The position numbers and the translations under genes were made by a program. This document shows, one piece after another, positions 10,797-24,800 of a stretch of DNA of 64,000 nt (positions within the stretch are counted from its first letter, which is position 1; every line of letters begins with the position of its first letter). The notes under the pieces are model-generated. The model saw only the letters and a program-made list of their open reading frames with translations. It was not told the DNA's origin and searched no databases. Location of the stretch: the NCBI GenBank assembly GCA_037893245.1, contig JBAIAA010000009.1, positions 806,001 through 870,000 of the forward strand, given 5' to 3'. Origin of the DNA: Crossaster papposus (lineage: Eukaryota; Echinodermata; Asteroidea; Velatida; Solasteridae).

Positions 10797-13617
10797 ACGC
10801 GTACACGCATAGACATAAGAAAACATGGCTGCGAATGAGGATAATGTTATGAACTTATATCTGAGATGTGAACCTCAACGTTGTTCGAGAATGAAGAGAC
10901 ACTCGCCAGCTCGACATCTGAGCCAAAATATTTCAAAATTTCTCAATGGAAAAAAACCAAACTGTGAGATTCATGCGTCAGGATACTGGCGGCATGGGCC
11001 TATGAGGCAATACACGTGTACATACATACACATCAGAAAACATGGCTGCGAATGAGGATAATGTTCTCGACATATATCTGAGCTGCGAACCTCAACGCTG
11101 TTCGAGAATGAAGAGACACTCACCAGTCCGACATCTGAGCAAAATATTGCAAAATTTCTCACTGAAAAAAACTAAAAAACTGAGAGACTCATGCGTCAGG
11201 ATACTGGTGGCATAGGCCTATGCGGCAATACACGGGTACATACATTCACATAAGAAAACATGGCTGCGAATGAGGATAATTTTCTCGACATATATCTGAG
11301 CTGCGAGCCTCAACGTTGTTCGAAAATGAAGATACACTCACCAGCTCGACATCGGAGCCAAAATATTGCCAAATTTCTCACTGGAAAACAAAACAAATGA
11401 GAGACTCATGCGTCAGGATACTGGCGGCATAGGCCTTTGTGGCAATACACGTGTACATAAATACACATCAGAAAACATGGCTGCGAATGAGGATAATTTT
11501 CTCGACATATATCTTAGCTGATAACCTCAACGTTGTTCGAAAATGAAGAGACATTCACCACCTCAACATCTGAGCTAACATATCGCCAAAATTCTCACCG
11601 GAAGAGACCAAAACTTTAAGATTTATGCGTCAGGACACTGGCGACATATGCCTATGTGGCGATACACATGTACATACATACACATCAGAAAACATGGCTG
11701 CGAATGAGGATAATGTTCTCGACATATATCTGAGCTGCGAACCTCAACGTTGTTCGAGAATGAAGAGACACTCACCAGCTCGACATCCGAGCCAAAATAT
11801 TGCCAAATTTCTCACTGGGAAAAAACAAACTGATAGACTCATGCGTCAGGATACTGGCGACATAGGCCTATGAGGCAATACACGTGTACATACATATACA
11901 TCAGAAAACATGGCTGCGAATGAGAATAATGTTCTCGACATATATCTGAGCTGCGAACCTCAACGTTGTTCGAGAATAAAGAGACATTCACAACCTCCAC
12001 AACTGAGCTAACACATCGCCAACATTATCACCGGAAGAGATCAAAACTTTGAGACTCATGCGTCAGGACACTGGCAGCATAGGCCTATGAGGCAATACAC
12101 ATGTACATCCATACACATAAGAAAACATGGCTGCGAATGAGGACAATTTTCTCGACATATATCTGAGCTTCGAGCCTCAACGTTGTTCGAGAATGAAGAG
12201 ACACTCACCAGCTCCACATCCGAGCTAAAATATTGCCAAATTTCTAACTGGAAAAACAAACAAACTGAGAGACTCATGCGTCAGGATACTGGCGGCATAG
12301 GCCTATGAGGCAATACACGTGTACATACATACACATCAGAAAACATGGCTGCGAATGAGGACAATGTTCTCGACATATATCTGAGCTGCGAACCTCAACG
12401 TTGTTCGAGAATGAAGAGACACTCACCAGCTCGACATCCGAGCCAAAATATTGCCAAATTTCTCACTGGGAAAAAACAAACTGAGAAACTCATGCGTCAG
12501 GATACTGGCGACATAGGCCTATGAGGCAATACACGCGTACACGCATAGACATAAGAAAACATGGCTGCGAATGAGGATAATGTTATGAACTTATATCTGA
12601 GATGTGAACCTCAACGTTGTTCGAGAATGAAGAGACACTCGCCAGCTCGACATCTGAGCCAAAATATTGCCAAATTTCTCACTGGAAAAAAACAAAACTG
12701 AGAGACTCATGCGTCAGGATACTGGCGGCATAGGCCTATGTGGCAATACACGTGTACATACATACACATCAAAAAAACATGGCTGCAAATGAGGATAATG
12801 TTCTCGACATATATCTGAGTTGCGAACCTCAACGTTGTTCGAGAATGAAGAGACACTCACCAGCTCGACATCCGAGCCAAAATATTGCCAAATTTCTCAC
12901 TGGAAAAAAACAAACTGAGAGACTCATGCGTCAGGATACTGGCGACATAGGCCTATGAGGCAATACACGTGTACATACATATACATCAGAAAACATGGCT
13001 GCGAATGAGAATAATGTTCTCGACATATATCTGAGCTGCGAACCTCAACGTTGTTCGAGAATAAAGAGAAATTCACAACCTCCACAACTGAGCTAACACA
13101 TCGCCAACATTATCACCGGAAGAGATCAAAACTTTGAGACTCATGCGTCAGGACACTGGCGGCATAGGCCTATGAGGCAATACACATGTACATCCATACA
13201 CATAAGAAAACATGGCTGCGAATGAGGACAATTTTCTCGACATATATCTGAGCTTCGAGCCTCAACGTTGTTCGAGAATGAAGAGACACTCACCAGCTCG
13301 ACATCAGAGCCAAAATATTGCCAAATTTCTAACTGGAAAAACAAACAAACTGAGAGACTCATGCGTCAGGATACTGGCGGCATAGGCCTATGAGGCAATA
13401 CACGTGTACATACATACACATCAGAAAACATGGCTGCGAATGAGGACAATGTTCTCGACATATATCTGAGCTGCGAACCTCAACGTTGTTCGAGAATGAA
13501 GAGACACTCACCAGCTCGACATCCGAGCCAAAATGATGCCAAATTTCTCACTGGGAAAAAACAAACTGAGAAACTCATGCGTCAGGATACTGGCGACATA
13601 GGCCTATGAGGCAATAC
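10797..13617 (+). repeat. HOR family 1, super-unit S3 (8 + 5 monomers, 2,821 bp)
   Basis: The first part (10797-12532) starts with the same m1/m2 hybrid as S2, including the rare GGCATGGGCC variant, but has separate m5 and m6, giving eight monomers. The second part (12533-13617) repeats the five-monomer form with the m2/m6 hybrid. One extra A in the run before ATGGCTGCAAATG (about 12773) separates it from its S2 counterpart. The closing m9 again has AAAATGATGCC (about 13534). Confidence 0.9.
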
Positions 13618-16600
13618 ACGCGTACACGCATAGACATAAGAAAACATGGCTGCGAATGAGGATAATGTTATGAACTTATATCTGAGATGTGAACCTCAAC
13701 GTTGTTCGAGAATGAAGAGACACTCGCCAGCTCGACATCTGAGCCAAAATATTTCAAAATTTCTCAATGGAAAAAAACCAAACTGTGAGATTCATGCGTC
13801 AGGATACTGGCGGCATGGGCCTATGAGGCAATACACGTGTACATACATACACATCAGAAAACATGGCTGCGAATGAGGATAATGTTCTCGACATATATCT
13901 GAGCTGCGAACCTCAACGCTGTTCGAGAATGAAGAGACACTCACCAGTCCGACATCTGAGCAAAATATTGCAAAATTTCTCACTGAAAAAAACTAAAAAA
14001 CTGAGAGACTCATGCGTCAGGATACTGGTGGCATAGGCCTATGCGGCAATACACGGGTACATACATTCACATAAGAAAACATGGCTGCGAATGAGGATAA
14101 TTTTCTCGACATATATCTGAGCTGCGAGCCTCAACGTTGTTCGAAAATGAAGATACACTCACCAGCTCGACATCGGAGCCAAAATATTGCCAAATTTCTC
14201 ACTGGAAAACAAAACAAATGAGAGACTCATGCGTCAGGATACTGGCGGCATAGGCCTTTGTGGCAATACACGTGTACATAAATACACATCAGAAAACATG
14301 GCTGCGAATGAGGATAATTTTCTCGACATATATCTTAGCTGATAACCTCAACGTTGTTCGAAAATGAAGAGACATTCACCACCTCAACATCTGAGCTAAC
14401 ATATCGCCAAAATTCTCACCGGAAGAGACCAAAACTTTAAGATTTATGCGTCAGGACACTGGCGACATATGCCTATGTGGCGATACACATGTACATACAT
14501 ACACATCAGAAAACATGGCTGCGAATGAGGATAATGTTCTCGACATATATCTGAGCTGCGAACCTCAACGTTGTTCGAGAATGAAGAGACACTCACCAGC
14601 TCGACATCCGAGCCAAAATATTGCCAAATTTCTCACTGGGAAAAAACAAACTGATAGACTCATGCGTCAGGATACTGGCGACATAGGCCTATGAGGCAAT
14701 ACACGTGTACATACATATACATCAGAAAACATGGCTGCGAATGAGAATAATGTTCTCGACATATATCTGAGCTGCGAACCTCAACGTTGTTCGAGAATAA
14801 AGAGACATTCACAACCTCCACAACTGAGCTAACACATCGCCAACATTATCACCGGAAGAGATCAAAACTTTGAGACTCATGCGTCAGGACACTGGCGGCA
14901 TAGGCCTATGAGGCAATACACATGTACATCCATACACATAAGAAAACATGGCTGCGAATGAGGACAATTTTCTCGACATATATCTGAGCTTCGAGCCTCA
15001 ACGTTGTTCGAGAATGAAGAGACACTCACCAGCTCCACATCCGAGCTAAAATATTGCCAAATTTCTAACTGGAAAAACAAACAAACTGAGAGACTCATGC
15101 GTCAGGATACTGGCGGCATAGGCCTATGAGGCAATACACGTGTACATACATACACATCAGAAAACATGGCTGCGAATGAGGACAATGTTCTCGACATATA
15201 TCTGAGCTGCGAACCTCAACGTTGTTCGAGAATGAAGAGACACTCACCAGCTCGACATCCGAGCCAAAATATTGCCAAATTTCTCACTGGGAAAAAAACA
15301 AACTGAGAAACTCATGCGTCAGGATACTGGCGACATAGGCCTATGAGGCAATACACGCGTACACGCATAGACATAAGAAAACATGGCTGCGAATGAGGAT
15401 AATGTTATGAACTTATATCTGAGATGTGAACCTCAACGTTGTTCGAGAATGAAGAGACACTCGCCAGCTCGACATCTGAGCCAAAATATTGCCAAATTTC
15501 TCACTGGAAAAAAACAAAACTGAGAGACTCATGCGTCAGGATACTGGCGGCATAGGCCTATGTGGCAATACACGTGTACATACATACACATCAAAAAACA
15601 TGGCTGCAAATGAGGATAATGTTCTCGACATATATCTGAGTTGCGAACCTCAACGTTGTTCGAGAATGAAGAGACACTCGCCAGCTCGACATCTGAGCCA
15701 AAATATTTCAAAATTTCTCAATGGAAAAAAACCAAACTGTGAGATTCATGCGTCAGGATACTGGCGGCATAGGCCTATGAGGCAATACACGTGTACATAC
15801 ATACACATCAGAAAACATGGCTGCGAATGAGGATAATGTTCTCTACATATATCTGAGCTGCGAACCTCAACGCTGTTCGAGAATGAAGAGACACTCACCA
15901 GTCCGAAATCTGAGCAAAATATTGCAAAATTTCTGACTGAAAAAAACAAAAAAACTGAGAGACTCATGCGTCAGGATACTGGTGGCATAGGCCTATGCGG
16001 CAATACACGGGTACATACATTCACATAAGAAAACATGGCTGCGAATGAGGATAATTTTCTCGACATATATCTGAGCTGCGAGCCTCAACGTTGTTCGAAA
16101 ATGAAGATACACTCACCAGCTCGACATCGGAGCCAAAATATTGCCAAATTTCTCACTGGAAAACAAAACAAATGAGAGACTCATGCGTCAGGATACTGGC
16201 GGCATAGGCCTTTGTGGCAATACACGTGTACATAAATACACATCAGAAAACATGGCTGCGAATGAGGATAATTTTCTCGACATATATCTTAGCTGATAAC
16301 CTCAACGTTGTTCGAGAATGAAGAGACATTCACCACCTCAACATCTGAGCTAACATATCGCCAAAATTCTCACCGGAAGAGACCAAAACTTTAAGATTTA
16401 TGCGTCAGGACACTGGCGACATATGCCTATGTGGCGATACACATGTACATACATACACATCAGAAAACATGGCTGCGAATGAGGATAATGTTCTCGACAT
16501 ATATCTGAGCTGCGAACCTCAACGTTGTTCGAGAATGAAGAGACACTCACCAGCTCGACATCCGAGCCAAAATATTGCCAAATTTCTCACTGGGAAAAAA

Positions 16601-17307
16601 CAAACTGAGAGACTCATGCGTCAGGATACTGGCGACATAGGCCTATGAGGCAATACACGTGTACATACATATACATCAGAAAACATGGCTGCGAATGAGA
16701 ATAATGTTCTCGACATATATCTGGGCTGCGAACCTCAACGTTGTTCGAGAATAAAGAGACATTCACAACCTCCACAACTGAGCTAACACATCGCCAACAT
16801 TATCACCGGAAGAGATCAAAACTTTGAGACTCATGCGTCAGGACACTGGCGGCATAGGCCTATGAGGCAATACACATGTACATCCATACACATAAGAAAA
16901 CATGGCTGCGAATGAGGACAATTTTCTCGACATATATCTGAGCTTCGAGCCTCAACGTTGTTCGAGAATGAAGAGACACTCACCAGCTCGACATCCGAGC
17001 CAAAATATTGCCAAATTTCTAACTGGAAAAACAAACAAACTGAGAGACTCATGCGTCAGGATACTGGCGGCATAGGCCTATGAGGCAATACACGTGTACA
17101 TACATACACATCAGAAAACATGGCTGCGAATGAGGACAATGTTCTCGACATATATCTGAGCTGCGAACCTCAACGTTGTTCGAGAATGAAGAGACACTCA
17201 ACAGCTCGACATCCGAGCCAAAATGATGCCAAATTTCTCACTGGGAAAAAACAAACTGAGAAACTCATGCGTCAGGATACTGGCGACATAGGCCTATGAG
17301 GCAATAC
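13618..17307 (+). repeat. HOR family 1, super-unit S4 (8 + 9 monomers, 3,690 bp)
   Basis: The first part (13618-15354) is the eight-monomer form with the m1/m2 hybrid. The second (15355-17307) is a complete nine-monomer copy, very like 6241-8193, and shares its ATTTATCTGAGTTG-region layout and unfused m1 and m2. Its m9 carries AAAATGATGCC (about 17224). S4 therefore joins an S3-like first half to an S1-like second half. Confidence 0.88.
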
Positions 17308-18825
17308 ACGCGTACACGCATAGACATAAGAAAACATGGCTGCGAATGAGGATAATGTTATGAACTTATATCTGAGATGTGAACCTCAACGTTGTTCGAG
17401 AATGAAGAGACACTCGCCAGCTCGACATCTGAGCCAAAATATTTCAAAATTTCTCAATGGAAAAAAACCAAACTGTGAGATTCATGCGTCAGGATACTGG
17501 CGGCATGGGCCTATGAGGCAATACACGTGTACATACATACACATCAGAAAACATGGCTGCGAATGAGGATAATGTTCTCGACATATATCTGAGCTGCGAA
17601 CCTCAACGCTGTTCGAGAATGAAGAGACACTCACCAGTCCGACATCTGAGCAAAATATTGCAAAATTTCTCACTGAAAAAAACTAAAAAACTGAGAGACT
17701 CATGCGTCAGGATACTGGTGGCATAGGCCTATGCGGCAATACACGGGTACATACATTCACATAAGAAAACATGGCTGCGAATGAGGATAATTTTCTCGAC
17801 ATATATCTTAGCTGATAACCTCAACGTTGTTCGAAAATGAAGAGACATTCACCACCTCAACATCGGAGCCAAAATATTGCCAAATTTCTCATTGGAAAAC
17901 AAAACAAATGAGAGACTCATGCGTCAGGATACTGGCGGCATAGGCCTTTGTGGCAATACACGTGTACATAAATACACATCAGAAAACATGGCTGCGAATG
18001 AGGATAATTTTCTCGACATATATCTTAGCTGATAACCTCAACGTTGTTCGAAAATGAAGAGACATTCACCACCTCAACATCTGAGCTAACATATCGCCAA
18101 AATTCTCACCGGAAGAGACCAAAACTTTAAGATTTATGCGTCAGGACACTGGCGACATATGCCTATGTGGCGATACACATGTACATACATACACATCAGA
18201 AAACATGGCTGCGAATGAGGATAATGTTCTCGACATATATCTGAGCTGCGAACCTCAACGTTGTTCGAGAATGAAGAGACACTCACCAGCTCGACATCCG
18301 AGCCAAAATATTGCCAAATTTCTCACTGGGAAAAAACAAACTGATAGACTCATGCGTCAGGATACTGGCGACATAGGCCTATGAGGCAATACACGTGTAC
18401 ATACATATACATCAGAAAACATGGCTGCGAATGAGAATAATGTTCTCGACATATATCTGAGCTGCGAACCTCAACGTTGTTCGAGAATAAAGAGACATTC
18501 ACAACCTCCACAACTGAGCTAACACATCGCCAACATTATCACCGGAAGAGATCAAAACTTTGAGACTCATGCGTCAGGACACTGGCGGCATAGGCCTATG
18601 AGGCAATACACATGTACATCCATACACATAAGAAAACATGGCTGCGAATGAGGACAATTTTCTCGACATATATCTGAGCTTCGAGCCTCAACGTTGTTCG
18701 AGAATGAAGAGACACTCACCAGCTCGACATCCGAGCCAAAATATTGCCAAATTTCTCACTGGGAAAAAACAAACTGAGAAACTCATGCGTCAGGATACTG
18801 GCGACATAGGCCTATGAGGCAATAC
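17308..18825 (+). repeat. HOR family 1, terminal partial unit S5 (7 monomers)
   Basis: Order: m1/m2 hybrid, m3, a mosaic m4, m5, m6, m7, and an m8/m9 hybrid (GAGCTTCGAGCC followed by the m9-type TCACTGGGAAAAAAC end near 18770). The m4 copy carries an m5-like patch at 17808-17861. After 18825 the m1-m9 order is lost and a different HOR family begins, so this is the right boundary of family 1. Confidence 0.85.
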
Positions 18826-21800
18826 ACGTGTACATACATACACATCAGAAAGCATGGCTGCGAATGAGGATAATGTTCTCGACATATATCTGAGCTGCGA
18901 ACCTCAACGTTGTTCGAGAATGAAGAGACATTCACCACCTCCACATCTGAGCTAACACATTGCCAAAATTCTCACCGGAAGAGACCAAAACTTTGAGACT
19001 CATGCGTCAGGACACTGGCCTCAAAGGCCTATGAGACAATACACGTGTACATACATACACATAAGAAAACATGGCTACGAATGAGGATAATTTTGTCGAC
19101 ATATATCTGAGCTACGAGCCTCAACGTTGTTTGAGAATGAAGAGACACACACCAGCTCGACATCCGAGCCAAAATATTGCCAAATTTCTCACTGGAAAAA
19201 AACCCAAACTGAGAGACTCATGCGTCAGGATACTGGCGGCATAGGCCTATGTGGCAATACACGTGTACATACATACACATCAGAAAACATGGCTTCAAAT
19301 GAGGATAATGTTCTCGACATATATCTGAGCTGCGAACCTCAACGTTGTTCAAGAATGAAGAGACACTCACCAGCTCGACATCCGAGCCAAAATATTGCCA
19401 AATTTCTTACTGGAAAAACAAACAAACTGAGAGACTCATGCGTCAGGATACTGGCGGAATAGGCCTATGTGGCAATACACGTGTACATACAAACACATCA
19501 GAAAACCAGGCTGCGAATGAGGATATTGTTCTCGACATATATCTGAGCTGCGAACCTCAACGTTGTTGGAGAATGAAGAGACACTCGCCAGCTCGACATC
19601 TGAGCCAAAATATTTCAAAATTTCTCACTGAAAAACAAACAAACTGTGAGACTCATGCGTCAGGATACTGGCGGCATAGGCCTATGAGGCAATACACGTG
19701 TACATACATACACATCAGAAAACATGGCTGCGAATGAGGACAATGTTCTCAACATATATCTGAGCTGCGAACCTCAACGTTGTTCGAGAATGAAGAGACA
19801 CTCACCAGCTCGACATCCGAGCCAAAATATTGCCAAATTTCTCACTGGGAAAAAACAAACTGAGAGACTCATGCGTCAGGATACTGGCAACATAGGCCTA
19901 TGAGGCAATACACGTGTACATACATACACATCAGAAAACATGGCTGCGAATGAGGACAATGTTCTCGACATATATCTGAGCTGCGAACCTCAACGTTGTT
20001 CGAGAATAAAGAAACATTCACCACCTCCACATCTGAGCTAACACATCGCCAAAATTCTCACCGGAAAAACAAACAAACTGAGAGACTCATGCGTCAGGAT
20101 ACTGGCGGAATAGGCCTATGTGGCAATACACGTGTACATACAAACACATCAGAAAACATGGCTGCAAATGAGGATATTTTTCTCGACATATATCTGAGCT
20201 GCGAACCTCAACGTTGTTCGAGAATGAAGAGACACTCGCCAGCTCGACATCTGAGCCAAAATATTTCAAAATTTCTCACTGGAAAAAAACAAAACTGTGA
20301 GACTCATGCGTCAGGATACTGGCGACATAGGCCTATGAGGCAATACACGTGTACATACATACACATCAGAAAGCATGGCTGCGAATGAGGATAATGTTCT
20401 CGACATATATCTGAGCTGCGAACCTCAACGTTGTTCGAGAATGAAAAGACATTCACCACCTCCACATCTGAGCTAACACATCGCCAAAATTCTCACCGGA
20501 AGAGACCAAAACTTTGAGACTCATGCGTCAGGACACTGGCGGCAAAGGCCTATGAGACAATACACGTGTACATACATACACATTAGAAAACATGGCTACG
20601 AATGAGGATAATTTTGTCGACATATATCTGAGCTGCGAGCCTCAACGTTGTTCGAGAATGAAGAGACACACACCAGCTCGACATCCGAGCCAAAATATTG
20701 CCAAATTTCTCACTGGAAAAAAACCCAAACTGAGAGACTCATGCGTCAGGATACTGGCGGCATAGGCCTATGTGGCAATACACGTGTACATACATACACA
20801 TCAGAAAACATGGCTTCAAATGAGGATAATGTTCTCGACATATATCTGAGCTGCGAGCCTCAACGTTGTTCAAGAATGAAGAGACACTCACCAGCTCGAC
20901 ATCCGAGCCAAAATATTTCATAATTTCTCACTGGAAAAACAAACAAACTGAGAGACTCATGCGTCAGGATACTGGCGGAATAGGCCTATGAGGCAATACA
21001 CGTGTACATACATACACATCAGAAAACATGGCTGCGAATGAGGATAATGTTCTCGACATATATCTCAGCTGCGATCCGCAACGTTGTTCGAGAATGAAGA
21101 GACATTCACCACCTCCACAACAGAGCTAACACATCGCCAACATTCTCACCGGAAGAGATCAAAACTTTGAGACTCATGCGTCAGGACACTGGCGGCATAG
21201 GCCTATGAGGCAATACACGTGTACATCCATATACATAAGAAAACATGGCTGCGAATGAGGACAATTTTCTCGACATATATCTGAGCTGCGAGCCTCAACG
21301 TTGTTCAAGAATGAAGAGACACTCACCAGCTCGACATCCGAGCCAAAATATTGCCAAATTTCTCACTGGAAAAACAAACAAACTGAGAGACTCATGCGTC
21401 AGGATACTGGCGGAATAGGCCTATGTGGCAATACACGTGTACATACAAACACATAAGAAAACATGGCTCCGAATGAGGATAATGTTCTCGACATATATCT
21501 GAGCTGCGAACCTCAACGTTATTCGAGAATGAAGAGACACTCACCAGCTCGACATCCGAGCCAAAATATTGCCAAATTTCGCACTGGAACAAACCTAAAC
21601 TGAGAGACTCATGCGTCAGGACACTGGTGGCACATGCCTATGTGGCAATACACGTGTACATACAAACACATAAGAAAACATGGCTGCGAATGAGGATAAT
21701 GTTCTCGACATATATCTGAGCTGCGAACCTCAACGTTGTTCGAGAATGAAGAGACATTCACCACCTCCACATCTGAGCTAACATATCGCCAAAATTCTCA

Positions 21801-24800
21801 CCGGAAGAGACCAAAACTTTGAGACTCATGCGTCAGGACACTGGCGGCATAGGCCTATGCGGCAATACACGTGTACATGCATAAACATAAGAAAACATGG
21901 TTGCTAATGAGGATAATGTTATGAACTTATATCTGAGCTGCGAACCTCAACGTTGTTCGAGAATAAAGAGACACTCGCCAGCTCGACATCTGAGCCAAAA
22001 TATTGGCGGCATAGGCCTATGAGGCAATACACGTGTACATACATACACATCAGAAAACACGGCTGCAAATGAGGATAATTGTGTCTACTCATATTTGAGC
22101 TGCGAGCCTCAACGTTGTTCGAGAATGAAGAGACACTCACCAGTCCGACATCTGAGCAAAATATTGCAAAATTTCTCACTGAAAAAAACCCAAAAACGTT
22201 GAGACTCATGCGTCAGGATACTGGTGGCATAGGCCTATGCGGCAATACACGGGTACATACATACACATAAGAAAACATGGCTACGAATGAGGATAATTTT
22301 GTCGACATATATCTGAGCTGCGAGCCTCAACGTTGTTCGAGAATGAAGAGACACACACCAGCTCGACATCCGAGCAAAAATATTGCCAAATTTCTCACTG
22401 GAAAAAAACCCAAACTGAAAAACTCATGCGTCAGGATACTGGCGGCATAGGCCTATGTGGCAATACACGTGTACATACATACACATCAGAAAACATGGCT
22501 TCAAATGAGGATAATGTTCTCGACATATATCTGAGCTGCGAACCTCAACGTTGTTCGAGAATGAAGAGACACTCGCCAGCTCGACATCTGAGCCAAAATA
22601 TTGCCAAATTTTGCACTGGAACAAACCTAAACTGAGAGACTCATGCGTCAGGACACTGGTGGCACATGCCTATGTGGCAATACACGTGTACATACAAACA
22701 CATCAGAAAACATGGCTGCAAATGAGGATATTTTTCTCGACATATATCTGAGCTGCGAACCTCAACGTTGTTGGAGAATGAAGAGACATTCACCACCTCC
22801 ACATCTGAGCTAACATATCGCCAACATTCTCACCGGAAGAGACCAAAACTTTGAGACTCATGCGTCAGGACACTAGCGGCATAGGCCTATGCGGCAATAC
22901 ACGTGTACACGCATAAACATAAGAAAACATGGCTGCGAATGAGGATATTTTTCTCGACATATATCTGAGCTGCGAACCTCAACGTTGTTCGAGAATGAAG
23001 AGACATTCACCACCTCCACATCTGAGCTAACATATCGCCAAAATTCTCACCGGAAGAGACCAAAACTGTGAGACTCATGCGTCAGGATACTGGCGACATA
23101 GGCCTATGAGGCAATACACGTGTACATACATACACATCAGAAAGCATGGCTGCGAATGCGGATAATGTTCTCGACATATATTTGAGCTGCGAACCTCAAC
23201 GTTGTTCGAGAATGAAAAGACATTCACCACCTCCACATCTGAGCTAACACATCGCCAAAATTCTCACCGGAAGAGACCAAAACTTTGAGACTCATGCGTC
23301 AGGACACTGGCGGCAAAGGCCTATGAGACAATACACGTGTGCATACATACACATAAGAAAACATGGCTACGAATGAGGATAATTTTGTCGACATATATCT
23401 GAGCTGCAAGCCTCAACGTTGTTCGAGAATGAAGAGACACACACCAGCTCGGCATCCGAGCCAAAATATTGCCAAATTTCTCACTGGAAAAAAACCCAAA
23501 CTGAGAGACTCATGCGTCAGGATACTGGCGGCATAGGCCTATGTGGCAATACACGTGTACATACATACACATCAGAAAACATGGCTTCAAATGAGGATAA
23601 TGTTCTCGACATATATCTGAGCTGCGAACCTCAACGTTGTTCGAGAATGAAGAGACACTCGCCAGCTCGACATCTGAGCCAAAATATTTCAAAATTTCTC
23701 ACTGGAAAAAAACCAAACTGTGAGACTCATGCGTCAGGATACTGGCGGCATAGGCCTATGAGGCAATACACGTGTACATACATACACATCAGAAAACATG
23801 GCTGCGAATGAGGATAATGTTCTCGACATATATCTGAGCTGCGAACCTCAACGTTGTTCGAGAATGAAGAGAAACTCACCAGCTCGACATCCGAGCCAAA
23901 ATATTGCCAAATTTCTCAATGGGAAAAAACAAACTGAGAGACTCATGCGTCAGGATACTGGCGACATAGGCCTATGAGGCAATACACGTGTACATACATA
24001 CACATCAGAAAACATGGCTGCGAATGAGGATAATGTTCTCGACATATATCTGAGCTGCGATCCGCAACGTTGTTCGAGAATGAAGAGACATTCACCACCT
24101 CCACAACAGAGCTAACACATCGCCAAAATTCTCACCGGAAGAGATCAAAACTTTGAGACTCATGCGTCAGGACACTGGCGGCATAGGCCTATAAGGCAAT
24201 ACACGTGTACATCCATACACATCAGAAAACATGGCTGCGAATGAGGACAATTGTCTCGACATATATCTGAGCTGCGAGCCTCAACGTTGTTCAAGAATGA
24301 AGAGACACTCACCAGCTCGACATCCGAGCCAAAATATTGCCAAATTTCGCACTGGAACAAACCTAAACTGAGAGACTCATGCGTCAGGACACTGGTGGCA
24401 CATGCCTATGTGGCAATACACGTATACATACAAACACATCAGAAAACATGGCTGCGAATGAGGATATTTTTCTCGACATATATCTGAGCTGCGAACCTCA
24501 ACGTTGTTGGAGAATGAAGAGACATTCACCACCTCCACATCTGAGCTAACATATCGCCAAAATTCTCACCGGAAGAGACCAAAACTTTGAGACTCATGCG
24601 TCAGGACACTGGCGGCATAGGCCTATGCGGCAATACACGTGTACACGCATAAACATAAGAAAACATGGTTGCTAATGAGAATAATTTTATGAACTTATAT
24701 CTGAGCTGCGAACCTCAACGTTGTTCGAGAATAAAGAGACACTCGCAAGTTCGACATCTGAGCCAAAATATTTCCAAATTTATCACTTGAAAAAAACCAA

